Source of the DNA: Gluconobacter oxydans
GTDB taxonomy: Bacteria; Pseudomonadota; Alphaproteobacteria; Acetobacterales; Acetobacteraceae
Assembly (NCBI RefSeq): GCF_006539685.1
Contig: NZ_BJNM01000008.1
Coordinates: 1-64,000 of the forward strand
Length of the DNA stretch: 64,000 nt
Direction: 5' to 3'
Under the pieces are notes generated by a model. It was not told the DNA's origin. It searched no databases and saw nothing but the letters and a program-made list of their open reading frames with translations. Below are positions 51,546 to 60,750 of this stretch, in pieces. The stretch's first letter is position 1, and the number at the start of each line of letters is the position of its first letter. The position numbers and the translations under genes are program-made.

Positions 51546-52349
51546 TCAGAAATCGGGCATTCCCGCCGGCTGGGCGGAGGGCTGGGTCATATAATACCGC
51601 TCGGCCAGACGGGGCGGCAGCAGGTCCATCAGTCGGGAGCCCATGACCAGCCAGGACGGGAAGATCACCCGTCGCGTCTGGCGCAGCGTACCGCGCAGGA
51701 TCCGGCGGACGGCCTCTTCCGTGGATACCAGGCCCGGCATTGGAAAACGGTTCTGCTTCACCATGGCCGTATCGACAAATCCACAGCACACGCTGGTCAG
51801 GCTGATGCCAAAGCGCTGCAGATGGACCGCATTGGCCACGATGAATCGGTCCAGCGCGGCCTTGGACGCGGAATAGGAGGGTGTTCCGGGATAGCAGACG
51901 AAGCCCGCGACGGACGCCATCACGCAGATCCGGCCCCGAAGGTTTTCGCCATTCCGCTGCTGCCTGCGCATGGCCTGCACCACCGGAAAGAACGTGTTGA
52001 GCGTTCCAGTCAGGTTGGTGTCGAGCATTTCCCACACGCGCTCTTCACGCTCCAGCACCAGACCGTCATCGGCCTCGGGCGGCAGGCCGCCCGTGATGCC
52101 TGCGCAGAGAAACGCCATGTCGAGCCTCTCGCCGGAAGCGGTGGCGATCCACTCCGCCATGCCCTGCCGGTTCCGCGTATCCAGCACGGTGGGGACTGCT
52201 CTGGCGCCCTGTTCATCGCATTGCCGGGCCGTTTCCATCAGGCCGTCTGCCGCATGATCGCATAGTTGCAGGGAAACGCCGGGGCGGGCCAGTTTCAGGG
52301 CAAGACCGCGTCCGATGCCGGATGCGGCCCCTGTAATCAGGATATTCAT
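51546..52349 (-). CDS. Short-chain dehydrogenase/reductase
   Basis: A classical SDR of 267 aa: nucleotide motif TGAASGIG (residues 6-13), catalytic YSASKAALD (Tyr and Lys), an upstream Ser in CVMASVAGF, and a downstream loop CCGFVDTAMVK in place of the usual PG. It uses NAD(P)(H) to oxidise or reduce an unknown substrate. The C-terminal tail of about 60 residues beyond the core is hydrophobic/arginine-rich (VIFPSWLVMGSRLMDLLPPR), hinting at membrane association. It is upstream of the RND pump on the same strand. Confidence 0.85.
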   Translation of the reverse strand: MNILITGAASGIGRGLALKLARPGVSLQLCDHAADGLMETARQCDEQGARAVPTVLDTRNRQGMAEWIATASGERLDMAFLCAGITGGLPPEADDGLVLEREERVWEMLDTNLTGTLNTFFPVVQAMRRQQRNGENLRGRICVMASVAGFVCYPGTPSYSASKAALDRFIVANAVHLQRFGISLTSVCCGFVDTAMVKQNRFPMPGLVSTEEAVRRILRGTLRQTRRVIFPSWLVMGSRLMDLLPPRLAERYYMTQPSAQPAGMPDF

Positions 52350-52429
52350 CCGGCAGAGTCTAACAGAGTGTTTCCGGGATGCGACCCCCGCCGGGGTGAA
52401 AACATCTCCTGCTCCTGTGCCTGGTCTGG

Positions 52430-53635
52430 TTAATTGCAGTCCGAACGGGGCTTCGTGCCTTGCAGAAGCTGCCCGGCAAAGCTGTGGGCCTCCGTAATCA
52501 TGGCGGCGAGGGTGCCGTTATGGCTGGCGTCATGAATCCGGTGTGTCACGGCGGTTCCGGCGGAGCAGAGACGGGTGACGAGACGCTTCTGCTGGCTGGT
52601 GGAGGTGTGCAGATCCTGCGCGCCGGACTCGATGAGCACGGGCGAGGGCAGGGAGAAGCCGGGATATTTCGCCCAGTCGAAAACCGGCGCCAGCACACGG
52701 TCCGCTTCAGGTTCGAGCAGAGTTGCGGGCGTCAAACCGGAGCGTTTGGTGATCGGGAAGAAATCCGAGGCACACATGGATCCGGCCTCATGCAGAAGGC
52801 GCTGTCCCCGCGGCGTGAAGGCCTCGTTGATATCCGTGGACGGATCGGCTTCGACCAGCGATTGTCCGAGTGTCAGCAGTTCCGGCACGGCGGGCGAGAA
52901 GCTGCGCGGGTTGGCGGAATGCAGAAGCTCCTGCACTGTCTGCTCGTCAAGATAGGGAGGGGCAGCGGCGATTGTGCCCAAAATCCGCAGATGGGGCGCA
53001 TAGGTCGAGGCCATGGCAGCAGCGGCGAGGACTGCCTGACCGCCCTGTGCATGACCGTTCAGAACCACGTTCTCCGACAGATCCGGCAGGCGCTCGCGGG
53101 CGGCGCGGACGGAATCGAGCACGCTCATGCCTTCCGAGCGTGCATTCAGCAGAAGAGGCGCGCCCGGCTCGCCCATGCCGGGATAATCGGTCGCGACGAT
53201 CGCAAAGCCCTGACGCAGCCAGCCGTCATAGAAATGCGCCTGCACGGTGCCGATCCCCATGACGGACGGCGCGCAGGTCAGGTGCAGGCCGCTTTCCCCA
53301 TGCGCCCAGGCCAGAACCGGCCAGCCGCCCGCCGGGGCACGACCGCGTGGCACCAGAACCTGAGCGGAGACGCGGACGAGCTGCTGCGGATTGCGCGCAT
53401 CCGTACTGCGATAGGTCAGGCGATAGACCGACGCCGGCTCATGGGACGGCACGGAGTCCAGCCGGATGGCCTGACCGGCCGAAACTGGTGCACTGACCGA
53501 CCAGTTGTCGCCATCGTCATCCGAGGCGCAGCCGGACAGGGCGGCTCCCGCTGTCAGCAGCATCAGAAGCGATGCGAGGGCGGTCAGTCCGGCAAGGCGG
53601 CGCTCCGGTTTGCGGCGAAAAGAGCAGTACGGCAT
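52430..53635 (-). CDS. Secretory lipase / alpha-beta hydrolase lipoprotein
   Basis: The 401-aa precursor has a signal with a lipobox-like LSGC followed by an acidic stretch ASDDDGDNW. The hydrolase core resembles the secretory-lipase family PF03583: AWAHGESGLHLTCAPS (oxyanion region), GFAIVATDYPGMGEPG, nucleophile GHAQGGQA (about residue 195), and a late HDASHNGT with the histidine. It would hydrolyse esters or triglycerides at the cell surface. Four or more cysteines in the mature part may form disulfides. Confidence 0.82.
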   Translation of the reverse strand: MPYCSFRRKPERRLAGLTALASLLMLLTAGAALSGCASDDDGDNWSVSAPVSAGQAIRLDSVPSHEPASVYRLTYRSTDARNPQQLVRVSAQVLVPRGRAPAGGWPVLAWAHGESGLHLTCAPSVMGIGTVQAHFYDGWLRQGFAIVATDYPGMGEPGAPLLLNARSEGMSVLDSVRAARERLPDLSENVVLNGHAQGGQAVLAAAAMASTYAPHLRILGTIAAAPPYLDEQTVQELLHSANPRSFSPAVPELLTLGQSLVEADPSTDINEAFTPRGQRLLHEAGSMCASDFFPITKRSGLTPATLLEPEADRVLAPVFDWAKYPGFSLPSPVLIESGAQDLHTSTSQQKRLVTRLCSAGTAVTHRIHDASHNGTLAAMITEAHSFAGQLLQGTKPRSDCN

Positions 53636-53817
53636 GAGAGGTCTGTCTCCGACGGGGAGCGTCTCTCATAGCAGCGCTCTGCGTCCTGTGGGAGCGGCCA
53701 TGTCCTGTTCCGGAACGGGGGTGGACTTGGAGAGCCGTCCATCCGGCGCTACAGAGAAGACCTCTGACGCGCCGGTCTGACATGATCGGATCTGATACAA
53801 ACGAGGATAGCCCTGCC

Positions 53818-54069
53818 ATGACCGACACCATTCCCGATCGTCTCTCCGCCAGCCCGGACAGCCCGTATTACAACGAAGAGCTGCTCTCGCGCGGCATCGG
53901 TGTCCGTTTCAAGGGCGAAGAGCGCACGACCGTTGAGGAATACTGCATCAGCGAAGGCTGGGTCCGTCTGGCCGTCGGCAAGACGCTGGATCGCCGCGGC
54001 CGTCCGATGACGATCAAGGTTACGGGACCGGTCGAGGTCTGGATCAAGGACTCCGAAGAAGACGCATGA
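53818..54069 (+). CDS. DUF3297-family small protein
   Basis: This 83-aa protein starts at ATG 53818 (GAGGA upstream). The core YNEELLSRGIGVRFKG, VEEYCISEGWVRL and RRGRPMTIKVTGPVEVW matches the DUF3297 family, common in proteobacteria with no known function. It is soluble. Its stop overlaps the nucleoside hydrolase ATG (ATGA), so the two are cotranslated. Confidence 0.8.
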   Translation: MTDTIPDRLSASPDSPYYNEELLSRGIGVRFKGEERTTVEEYCISEGWVRLAVGKTLDRRGRPMTIKVTGPVEVWIKDSEEDA

Positions 54070-55034
54070 TGACACAGGCCGGCTCCGCACCGATCGCACC
54101 CCGCCGCATCGTCATCGACACCGATCCGGGTCAGGACGACGCGGTTGCCATCCTGCTGGCGCTGGCCTCGCCGGAACTGACGGTCGAGGCCATCACGACC
54201 GTTGCCGGCAATGTGCCCGTTGCCCTGACGACGAAGAATGCCTGCGCCCTGCTCGAACTGGCAGGCCGTACCGACATTCCTGTTTTTGCAGGCGCGGCAC
54301 GTCCCCTGCACCGCGCGCCCATCAGCGCCGAGCACGTCCATGGTGAAACGGGCATGGCCGGCGCCGATCTTCCGGAACCGACGCTGCGCCCACAGGCGAT
54401 TGATGCCGCGACTTGGCTCGTGGACCTGCTGCGTCGTGAACCCGAGGGCGCGATCACGCTCGTCTGCCTCGGCCCGATGACCAATCTGGCTCTGGCTTTG
54501 ACCCACGCGCCCGATATCGCGTCCCGGATCGCGGGAGTCGTGGCTATGGGCGGGGCGCAGCGCGAAGGCGGCAACATCACGCCGACCGCAGAATTCAATT
54601 TTTTCGTGGACCCGCACGCCGCCCGGATCGTCATGCATTCCGGCATCCCCATCACGCTCCTGCCGCTGGACGTGACGCATCGCGCCATCGCCACACCGGC
54701 CCGTCTGGCGCTGATCGCCGCGGTCGGCACGCCGGTGACGGACATGGTGGTGCGGATGCTGGGCGCGGAAGACCGCTTCGAGAAGCTGAAATACGGCTGG
54801 GAAGGCGGTGCGCTGCATGATCCGCTCACCATCGGCTTCCTTCTGTGGCCCGAGCTTTTCTCTGGGCGGGACTGCAATGTGGAAATCGAGGTCGACGCGC
54901 CTTTGTGTGTGGGTCAGAGTGTTGTTGACCTGTGGAACGTAACCGATCGCGTTCCGAACGCGTTATGGATCAATGACGTTGATTCAGACGCCTTCTATTC
55001 CCTTCTGACGGAAAGACTTGCCCTTCTGGACTAG
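54066..55034 (+). CDS. Inosine-uridine-type nucleoside hydrolase
   Basis: The N-terminal VIDTDPGQDDAVAILLAL (about residues 14-31) is the calcium-binding D-x-D-x4-DD motif of IunH/Rih hydrolases. A second block, AEFNFFVDPHAARIV (about 176-190), and the late EGGALHDPLTIGF with the catalytic His are present. It splits N-ribosides to base and ribose for salvage; pyrimidine versus purine preference is not readable. The 322-aa length is normal. The ATG overlaps the DUF3297 stop, and an SQR-like gene follows 38 bp later. Confidence 0.92.
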   Translation: MMTQAGSAPIAPRRIVIDTDPGQDDAVAILLALASPELTVEAITTVAGNVPVALTTKNACALLELAGRTDIPVFAGAARPLHRAPISAEHVHGETGMAGADLPEPTLRPQAIDAATWLVDLLRREPEGAITLVCLGPMTNLALALTHAPDIASRIAGVVAMGGAQREGGNITPTAEFNFFVDPHAARIVMHSGIPITLLPLDVTHRAIATPARLALIAAVGTPVTDMVVRMLGAEDRFEKLKYGWEGGALHDPLTIGFLLWPELFSGRDCNVEIEVDAPLCVGQSVVDLWNVTDRVPNALWINDVDSDAFYSLLTERLALLD

Positions 55035-55072
55035 ACTCTTTCCGTCACACAATGACGTTGGAGTAACCGAAC

Positions 55073-56308
55073 ATGGCAGACCCGACCCAGCAGGATCGCT
55101 TCTCAGTCGTCATCGTTGGTGGCGGTGCCGCCGGCATTACCATTGCAGCCCAGCTCAGGCGCGAGCGTGCCAACCTGTCGATCGCCATCATCGAGCCGTC
55201 CACGACTCATGCTTACCAGCCCGGCTGGACCCTTGTGGGCGCGGGCGTGATGACTCTGCCCGAAACGCTGCGGCAGGAAGGCGGGCTGATCCCGCGCAAT
55301 GTCACCTGGCTGCGCGACAGCGTTGAGAGCTTCCAGCCCGAAGCCAATACCGTGACGCTGAAAAGCGGCCGCGTTGTCGAGTATCGCCGTCTGGTTGTCT
55401 GCCCCGGCCTCCAGCTGGACTGGGACAAGATCGAAGGCCTGCCCGAAACGCTGGGCCGCAATGGCGTGACGTCGAACTATTCGCGTGAGACGGCCGCCTA
55501 TACCTGGGAGTGCATCCGTCATCTCGATGGCGGCAAGGCCCTGTTCACACAGCCGCCTATGCCCATCAAATGTGCTGGTGCGCCGCAGAAGATCGTCTAT
55601 CTGGCCTGCGATCACTGGCGCCGCGAAGGCTCGCTGCATCGCACGGAAGTCGATTTCTCGCTGGCCGGAAACGCCCTGTTCGGTGTGCCGTATTTCGTTC
55701 CCTCGCTTCAGCGCGAGATCGACTATTACGGCGTGAACCTTCACATGAAGGAAAACCTGATCAAGGTGGATGGTGAGAAGCGCGAGGCCACGTTCCAGAT
55801 CGTCGGAACGGATCAGACCGTGGTGCGCCAGTTCGACATGCTGCATGTCGTGCCGCCGCAGAGTGCGCCGGATTTCGTCAAGAAAAGCCCGCTCGCCAAC
55901 GACGCCGGCTGGCTGGACGTCGATCCGACCGTCCTGCGTCACAAGACCTATGACAACATCTTCGGGGCCGGTGACGTTCTGGGCACCAGCAATGCCAAAA
56001 CGGCCGCTGCTGCCCGCGAACAGGCTCCGGTTGTCGTGGAAAACCTGCTGGCTTCGCTCGATGGCCGCCCGCAGATGGGCAGCTATGACGGTTATGGCGC
56101 CTGCCCGCTGACAGTGTCCTACGGCAAGGTCGTGCTGGCCGAGTTCCTGTATGGCGGCAAGGTTGCGCCGAGCTTTCCGTATGACCAGCGCAAGCCCAGC
56201 CGCTTCGCCTGGTTCCTCAAGACGGAAGTCTTCCCCCGTCTGTACTGGTACGGAATGCTCAAAGGCTACAACATCAAGGTCAAGCATACGCCTAAAGAGA
56301 CGAACTGA
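55073..56308 (+). CDS. Sulfide:quinone oxidoreductase-like FAD protein
   Basis: A two-dinucleotide-fold flavoprotein of 411 aa. The FAD motif VVIVGGGAAGITIAAQL is at residues 12-28, an SQR-type TTHAYQPGWTLVGAG follows (about 45-59), then PPMPIKCAGAPQKI, and FGAGDVLGTSNAKTAAAAREQ near the C-terminus (second FAD site). Cysteines in VVCPGLQLDW, PIKCAG and YGACPLTVSYGK are placed as in sulfide:quinone reductases. The C-terminal KTEVFPRLYWYGML could dip into the membrane. It would pass electrons from sulfide or a thiol to ubiquinone; a type II NADH dehydrogenase is less likely. Confidence 0.82.
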   Translation: MADPTQQDRFSVVIVGGGAAGITIAAQLRRERANLSIAIIEPSTTHAYQPGWTLVGAGVMTLPETLRQEGGLIPRNVTWLRDSVESFQPEANTVTLKSGRVVEYRRLVVCPGLQLDWDKIEGLPETLGRNGVTSNYSRETAAYTWECIRHLDGGKALFTQPPMPIKCAGAPQKIVYLACDHWRREGSLHRTEVDFSLAGNALFGVPYFVPSLQREIDYYGVNLHMKENLIKVDGEKREATFQIVGTDQTVVRQFDMLHVVPPQSAPDFVKKSPLANDAGWLDVDPTVLRHKTYDNIFGAGDVLGTSNAKTAAAAREQAPVVVENLLASLDGRPQMGSYDGYGACPLTVSYGKVVLAEFLYGGKVAPSFPYDQRKPSRFAWFLKTEVFPRLYWYGMLKGYNIKVKHTPKETN

Positions 56309-56340
56309 CCTCTGCCCTTACCGGGAGCTGGAACCGGAGA

Positions 56341-56370
56341 CGGGGCGGATGATAATCCGCCCCGTTTTTT
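56341..56370 (+). terminator. Intrinsic terminator of the SQR-like gene
   Basis: The stem CGGGGCGGATGAT / AATCCGCCCCG with a short loop is followed by TTTTTT. It lies about 33 bp after the stop codon. Confidence 0.9.
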
Positions 56371-56394
56371 GTGCCTGCGTTTGGGGCGACAGAC

Positions 56395-56424
56395 AAAAAA
56401 AGAGGGGCCGAAGCCCCTCTTTTC
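56395..56424 (-). terminator. Intrinsic terminator of the TonB-dependent receptor gene
   Basis: The stem AGAGGGGC / GCCCCTCT with a CGAA loop is flanked by an A-run on the left, giving a T-run after the stem on the minus strand. It is about 24 bp past the receptor's stop codon. Confidence 0.88.
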
Positions 56425-56447
56425 CAGTGTTCCGCCTGATCGAAGGA

Positions 56448-59400
56448 TCAGAAATGAACGCCGAGGTTCATCTGGAAGGAACGGCCGATGATCGCATCGT
56501 AGTAACGCGTCAGGCTGACTGCGCCAGGGTACTTCGGCAGCGCGTTCGTGATGTTGTTCACCATGAAGTTTGCGCTGAAGTTCCGGGTGATTTCGTAGCC
56601 AACCGTCAGGTTGAACATGGCGAAGGACGGACGCTTGTTGGCAAAGTACTGGGTCGCAGGGACCTGGACCGCGTAGTGGGACGGACCATACCAGAGGGTC
56701 TGCCACTGAAGGGTGAACGGACCACGGATATAGTTCGCGTTAAGCGTGAAGTTGTCGTTGGGCGAGCCCGTCGTGCCGGTCAGCAGATAGGTGTTGCCGA
56801 GATAGCTCTGCTGGCTCTTGAGATAGTGGACATAGTTTCCGGTCAGGCCGATTTCACCAGCCGAGGACGGCAGGCCAAAGCGTGACAGCGGAGTGTTGTA
56901 TTCGATATTGGCCTGCAGAGCCTGCGTCTCGTAGTTGGCGATGTTGTAATAGCCGGCCGTGAAGTTCTCGAGCTGGCCATCCGCTCCGCGTGTGAAGGCG
57001 GCGCAATAGGCATTGCTCGGACCATAGGACGTCGAGTCGTAGCAGCCGTCCATGATGTTCTGGGCACCAAGAGACGTGATCGCGTTGTTGATCTTCACGT
57101 CCACGAAGGAGCCGCGGAAGTCGAAACCGCGGATGAAGTGCGGACGAAGTTCCAGGGTGCCGGTGTAGCTGGTGGAGACTTCGTTCTTCAGCTTGCTGTT
57201 ACCGCCGGCAGTTCCCTGCACGGTGAAGTTGTTGAAGTTGGATTCGAACGGCTGCTTGATTCCGGCCTTGGCGCAGTTGGCCGCACGGACGGCGGGGTTC
57301 GGGCCGGAATTGAGGCCAGCGGACGAGCAGGGATCGATACCGTCTTCATAGTCCGTGCTCTGCGGCGCGAACAGTTCGGTGACGGACGGGTTACGGACAG
57401 AGCGGGCATAGTTGCCGCTCAGACCGATGTCCTGCGTCGGCCACCAGGCTCCACCGAACATGTAGGTCCAGTAGCCGCCGGTCATGCTGTTGTTGATGTA
57501 ACGGCCGTTCGCCGTGGCGGACAGGCTGTAGACACCGGGGACGTGCATGTTGGGCGAGACCAGCGGAACATCAAGTTCGCCGAAGACTTCATGCGTGTGA
57601 TACGCGCCACCCGTGGGCGGAAGCGAGGCCGAGCTGCCGTACTGCAGGTACGAACCGTCGTCCTGTTCCCAGCCGCGGGAGAAGGCACCCGGGTTGAAGC
57701 GATAGCCTTCGCGGCGATGCTCGTAACCGATATCCCAGCGCACGTCGCCAGCGGGAAGACGCATGACCGTGCTGGAGATTTCGGCCTGGATGTCACGCTG
57801 TGCGTTCGCGTTCTTCTGATGCGCGTCCGCCGTGATGTAGTTGACAGCCGCAGGCGTGGACTGACCCGAACCAAACGGATTGAACGGTGCGCATGTGGAA
57901 CTGCGGGTCTTGACGGGTGCGCTGGTGTAACCGGGCGAGCAGATGATGTTGCCGCCGGCATCAGTCGTGACATTGAGCGCGTTGATCAGGTTCTGTGCCA
58001 CAATGGACGGCTGCCATGTGTCGTTCAGATAACGGCTGTATTCACCCGTAACTTTCCAGTTGAAGTGACGACCTACGGCATCGAAGTCACCGTTCAGACC
58101 ACCCTGGAAGCGGTACATCTGCATTGTCGTCTGATACATGCCACCATCGAGATCCTGGTTCAGGCGCGACATGTAGAATGTATCGGTGGGAAGACCTTTG
58201 GCGGCGAGGGCGTTCGTGATTGTCGCCCGTTCAGCAGCCGTCAGGAACGGGTTGTTGGTGCTGAGCTGGTAGGCTCCGGTGACCGCACCGTCATTGTGGT
58301 AGTTCTCCAGCGTCAACGGCTCGTTGAACGTCGGCGTCGACCACGTACCCTGTGCGACTTCGCTTGATGCGGTGCCACGTGCGTACCAGCCCTGCCACGT
58401 CGCGTGGATGTGGTCGGTGATGTCGTAATGACCGAGCAGGGTCAGGTTCAGCTTCTGGGTCGGGGCGTAAAGCTGGCCGTAATCCTGAAGTGCAGTTCCG
58501 TTGCCGCCCACAACCGTTGTCGGGCTCTTGGTAGCGTAGTTCCACGTCATCGGGACGAGGGACTGGCCATTGCTGCTGAACATCAGGGGCTGACCAGCGG
58601 CATTGGAAATGCCGTCCACAACCTTGCCGCCATAGATTGGCGGATTGTTGCCGGTCAGCTGCGGAACACCAGTGACGGATGCGATGACGTTACGGGCGCC
58701 TTGCGCAAAATTGTAAGTATATTTTCCTGTGCCATCAATTGGCTGACGAACATATGTTGTGGCGTTGCGACCGGTCAAATAAGGCCGGTCGTTGTCGAGC
58801 ATGCCGCCTTGATTGCGGTATTCGACGTCGAAGACCATGCCACCCTTGCCGTGATCGAAGTCATGGCCGACCTTGAAGGTGATTTTCTCGCCGGGCGCAT
58901 CAAGCTTCTGGCTCCAGTTGCCCTGGGCATTGAAGTCCACGCCGGTGAAGTGATCGTCCAGCTGGTAGTTGACTACACCTGCGACGGCATCCGCACCATA
59001 GGCCGCGCCTGCGCCGCCCAGCTTGGTGTCCACACCCTTCAGGAGCGATGTCGGAATGGCGCTGATGTCCACCTGCGAGCCTGAACCCGCGCCGTAAAGG
59101 GAGGCCGTTTCACCGCCGACCATACGCATGCCGTCGATCAGCGTCAGGGTACGCTGGCTGCCGAGGTTCAGCAGTGAGGTATAGGACTGACCGGCACCGA
59201 AGCTGCCCTGGCTACCGATCGGCGAGTTGTCGCCGATACCGAAAGCCGGGTTTTCACGCATCAGCGCGATGCCGATATCGGTGTAACCGCGCTTCTTGAT
59301 CTGGTCGGCGCTGAGCGAGGTGCCCGCCATGACATTTGTCAGGCGCGTCTGGGACAGACGTGTACCGGTAACCGTAACGACTTCAGCTGAACCCGAAGCT

Positions 59401-59723
59401 TCGGTTCCCTGCTGCAGCACCTTGCTGTTCGTCTGGGTGACCGGAGCGGCCGCCGTCGCGGTTGCAACCGGGGTTGCGGCAGTGGCTGCCGGAGCGGCGA
59501 CGGGTGCAGTTCTGGCTGTCGTGGCAGCCTTTGCCGGCGCCTTTTTCTTGGCTGCGCTCTTGTGAGCGGAAACGTGTTTTGCAGGTGCGGTCGTGGTGGT
59601 CTGGGCGTGCGCACTGACACTTGGCAGGACACTGTAGGAAATGCTCGCCATCAGGAACATCCGGACAACCGTCCGGGGCGCAGGTGTGCGTCTTTTCAGT
59701 GAATGTTGCACAGAGGTGGTCAT
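56448..59723 (-). CDS. TonB-dependent outer-membrane receptor
   Basis: The 1091-aa precursor has a long signal (TVVRMFLMASISYSVLPSVSAHAQ) and a low-complexity Ala/Pro/Thr/Lys linker of about 75 residues. A plug domain follows (VTVTGTRLSQTRLTNV, SQRTLTLIDGMRMV, KLGGAGAAYGADAVAGVVNY). The large barrel includes NYARSVRNPSVTELFAPQS and ends MNLGVHF with the terminal Phe. It imports a ligand using TonB energy; no secretin/STN domain is seen, and the ligand is unknown. ATG 59723 with GAAGGGA upstream is chosen over 59810. Confidence 0.92.
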   Translation of the reverse strand: MTTSVQHSLKRRTPAPRTVVRMFLMASISYSVLPSVSAHAQTTTTAPAKHVSAHKSAAKKKAPAKAATTARTAPVAAPAATAATPVATATAAAPVTQTNSKVLQQGTEASGSAEVVTVTGTRLSQTRLTNVMAGTSLSADQIKKRGYTDIGIALMRENPAFGIGDNSPIGSQGSFGAGQSYTSLLNLGSQRTLTLIDGMRMVGGETASLYGAGSGSQVDISAIPTSLLKGVDTKLGGAGAAYGADAVAGVVNYQLDDHFTGVDFNAQGNWSQKLDAPGEKITFKVGHDFDHGKGGMVFDVEYRNQGGMLDNDRPYLTGRNATTYVRQPIDGTGKYTYNFAQGARNVIASVTGVPQLTGNNPPIYGGKVVDGISNAAGQPLMFSSNGQSLVPMTWNYATKSPTTVVGGNGTALQDYGQLYAPTQKLNLTLLGHYDITDHIHATWQGWYARGTASSEVAQGTWSTPTFNEPLTLENYHNDGAVTGAYQLSTNNPFLTAAERATITNALAAKGLPTDTFYMSRLNQDLDGGMYQTTMQMYRFQGGLNGDFDAVGRHFNWKVTGEYSRYLNDTWQPSIVAQNLINALNVTTDAGGNIICSPGYTSAPVKTRSSTCAPFNPFGSGQSTPAAVNYITADAHQKNANAQRDIQAEISSTVMRLPAGDVRWDIGYEHRREGYRFNPGAFSRGWEQDDGSYLQYGSSASLPPTGGAYHTHEVFGELDVPLVSPNMHVPGVYSLSATANGRYINNSMTGGYWTYMFGGAWWPTQDIGLSGNYARSVRNPSVTELFAPQSTDYEDGIDPCSSAGLNSGPNPAVRAANCAKAGIKQPFESNFNNFTVQGTAGGNSKLKNEVSTSYTGTLELRPHFIRGFDFRGSFVDVKINNAITSLGAQNIMDGCYDSTSYGPSNAYCAAFTRGADGQLENFTAGYYNIANYETQALQANIEYNTPLSRFGLPSSAGEIGLTGNYVHYLKSQQSYLGNTYLLTGTTGSPNDNFTLNANYIRGPFTLQWQTLWYGPSHYAVQVPATQYFANKRPSFAMFNLTVGYEITRNFSANFMVNNITNALPKYPGAVSLTRYYDAIIGRSFQMNLGVHF

Positions 59724-60366
59724 CGCGGCCGTGGTCCCTTCTCGAATAGGGTCGCAAGAAAGTTTTGTATCCCTAGCCACATTTTCATCGGAAATCGAAA
59801 CGGTGTGCAATCCTTTTGCTACAAGAATGCAACATGCCTGTCACATGTCATGAAAGGCGTTGCGCTTATGTCACATTCTGGCTTTTCTGAGATATGTGTC
59901 AAAAGAATGCGGGAAGATAATCTAAATAAAAAAATAAGATATGGATCTGTTGTGTGTTTATTTTGAAAATAAACAATTTAAACAAAGTTTATGTGCGATA
60001 GTTATTTTGGGTTATTTTTCTGTTTTTGTGATGGTTTCATATTGTTTCTTTGTGATTGTATTTTGAGTCTGTTTTGTTGTTCTTTTGATTTCAATTCAAT
60101 CTTTCATGGAATAATCGAATTATCATCTGTGAATCCGGAAAACGTCACTGAGTCACGGTTTGTCATGGTGGATTTCTCAGGAGGGCTTCAGGGCGGATTG
60201 TCTGAAAACTGGGAGAAAATCGGTTCCGGAAGGTTTTTCGCGAACTATTGACGAAAACCGAGTGTTGTTACGTGATTGTACAGCATGTTGCGGTTCCGAT
60301 AACAGTTCAGGCGCGAACGGATGAGCCGCTTCGCGCCTGAGCGGAACTGCGATTTGTTCTGAAGCC
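59724..60366. other. AT-rich intergenic region without a convincing gene
   Basis: About 640 bp, markedly T-rich from 59900 to 60130. It contains the receptor's promoter region and, at its right end, the terminator of the cupin gene. A short open frame at 59991-60251 encodes a Cys/Phe-rich stretch with no family resemblance and no ribosome site, so I do not call it. TTGCA-type short repeats (59800-59835) precede the receptor start. Confidence 0.5.
60308..60339 (-). terminator. Putative terminator of the cupin gene
   Basis: A 10-bp perfect stem (CAGGCGCGAA / TTCGCGCCTG) with a 12-nt loop lies 28 bp past the cupin stop. The following T-content is low, so it may be Rho-assisted or protective. 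Confidence 0.55.
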
Positions 60367-60750
60367 TTAATGAAAGCGGCAGGGCTTATCCACGGTCGGC
60401 TGTTCATCGGTCTGGATGACCATCAGTGTGACGGGGCCGTCACCGATATTCCCGGCGAAATGACCGATATGTCCCTTTGCGTCCCTGCGGCTCATCTGGT
60501 CCTCGCCAAGAGAGACGTCGCCAGGCCCCATGACGACTTTCTTTCCGTCCATGGCCGTAACGTACCACGATCCCTTCAGCGGAATGATCCACTGGACTTT
60601 CGGATCGGGGTGCCAGCTTCCGTCCCAATGGGCAGGTTGCACGGTGGAAATGATGTGCGCGTTACCTTCATGCACATGATCCTGCCATTGCGGGCCGGCA
60701 GGTTTGGACATGGTTTTCAGATCGTAATCATGGAACGGACAGCGGGTCAT
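60367..60750 (-). CDS. Cupin-domain protein
   Basis: The 127-aa protein is a single beta-barrel cupin: HEGNAHIISTVQPAHWDGSW, IIPLKGSWYVTAMDGKK and VVMGPGDVSLGEDQ correspond to the two cupin motifs, though the metal-binding His set is incomplete (H in HWDG and HPD seen). It may bind a small molecule or metal. The ATG overlaps the stop of the VOC gene by four bases, so the two form an operon. Confidence 0.75.
   Translation of the reverse strand: MTRCPFHDYDLKTMSKPAGPQWQDHVHEGNAHIISTVQPAHWDGSWHPDPKVQWIIPLKGSWYVTAMDGKKVVMGPGDVSLGEDQMSRRDAKGHIGHFAGNIGDGPVTLMVIQTDEQPTVDKPCRFH

Noticed and set aside
57138-58367. 409-codon plus-strand frame
   Set aside because: It is antisense to the TonB-dependent receptor, whose plug and barrel motifs are clear.
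59991-60251. 86-codon Cys/Phe-rich frame in the T-rich gap
   Set aside because: Composition follows the T-rich DNA, with no ribosome site and no family resemblance.
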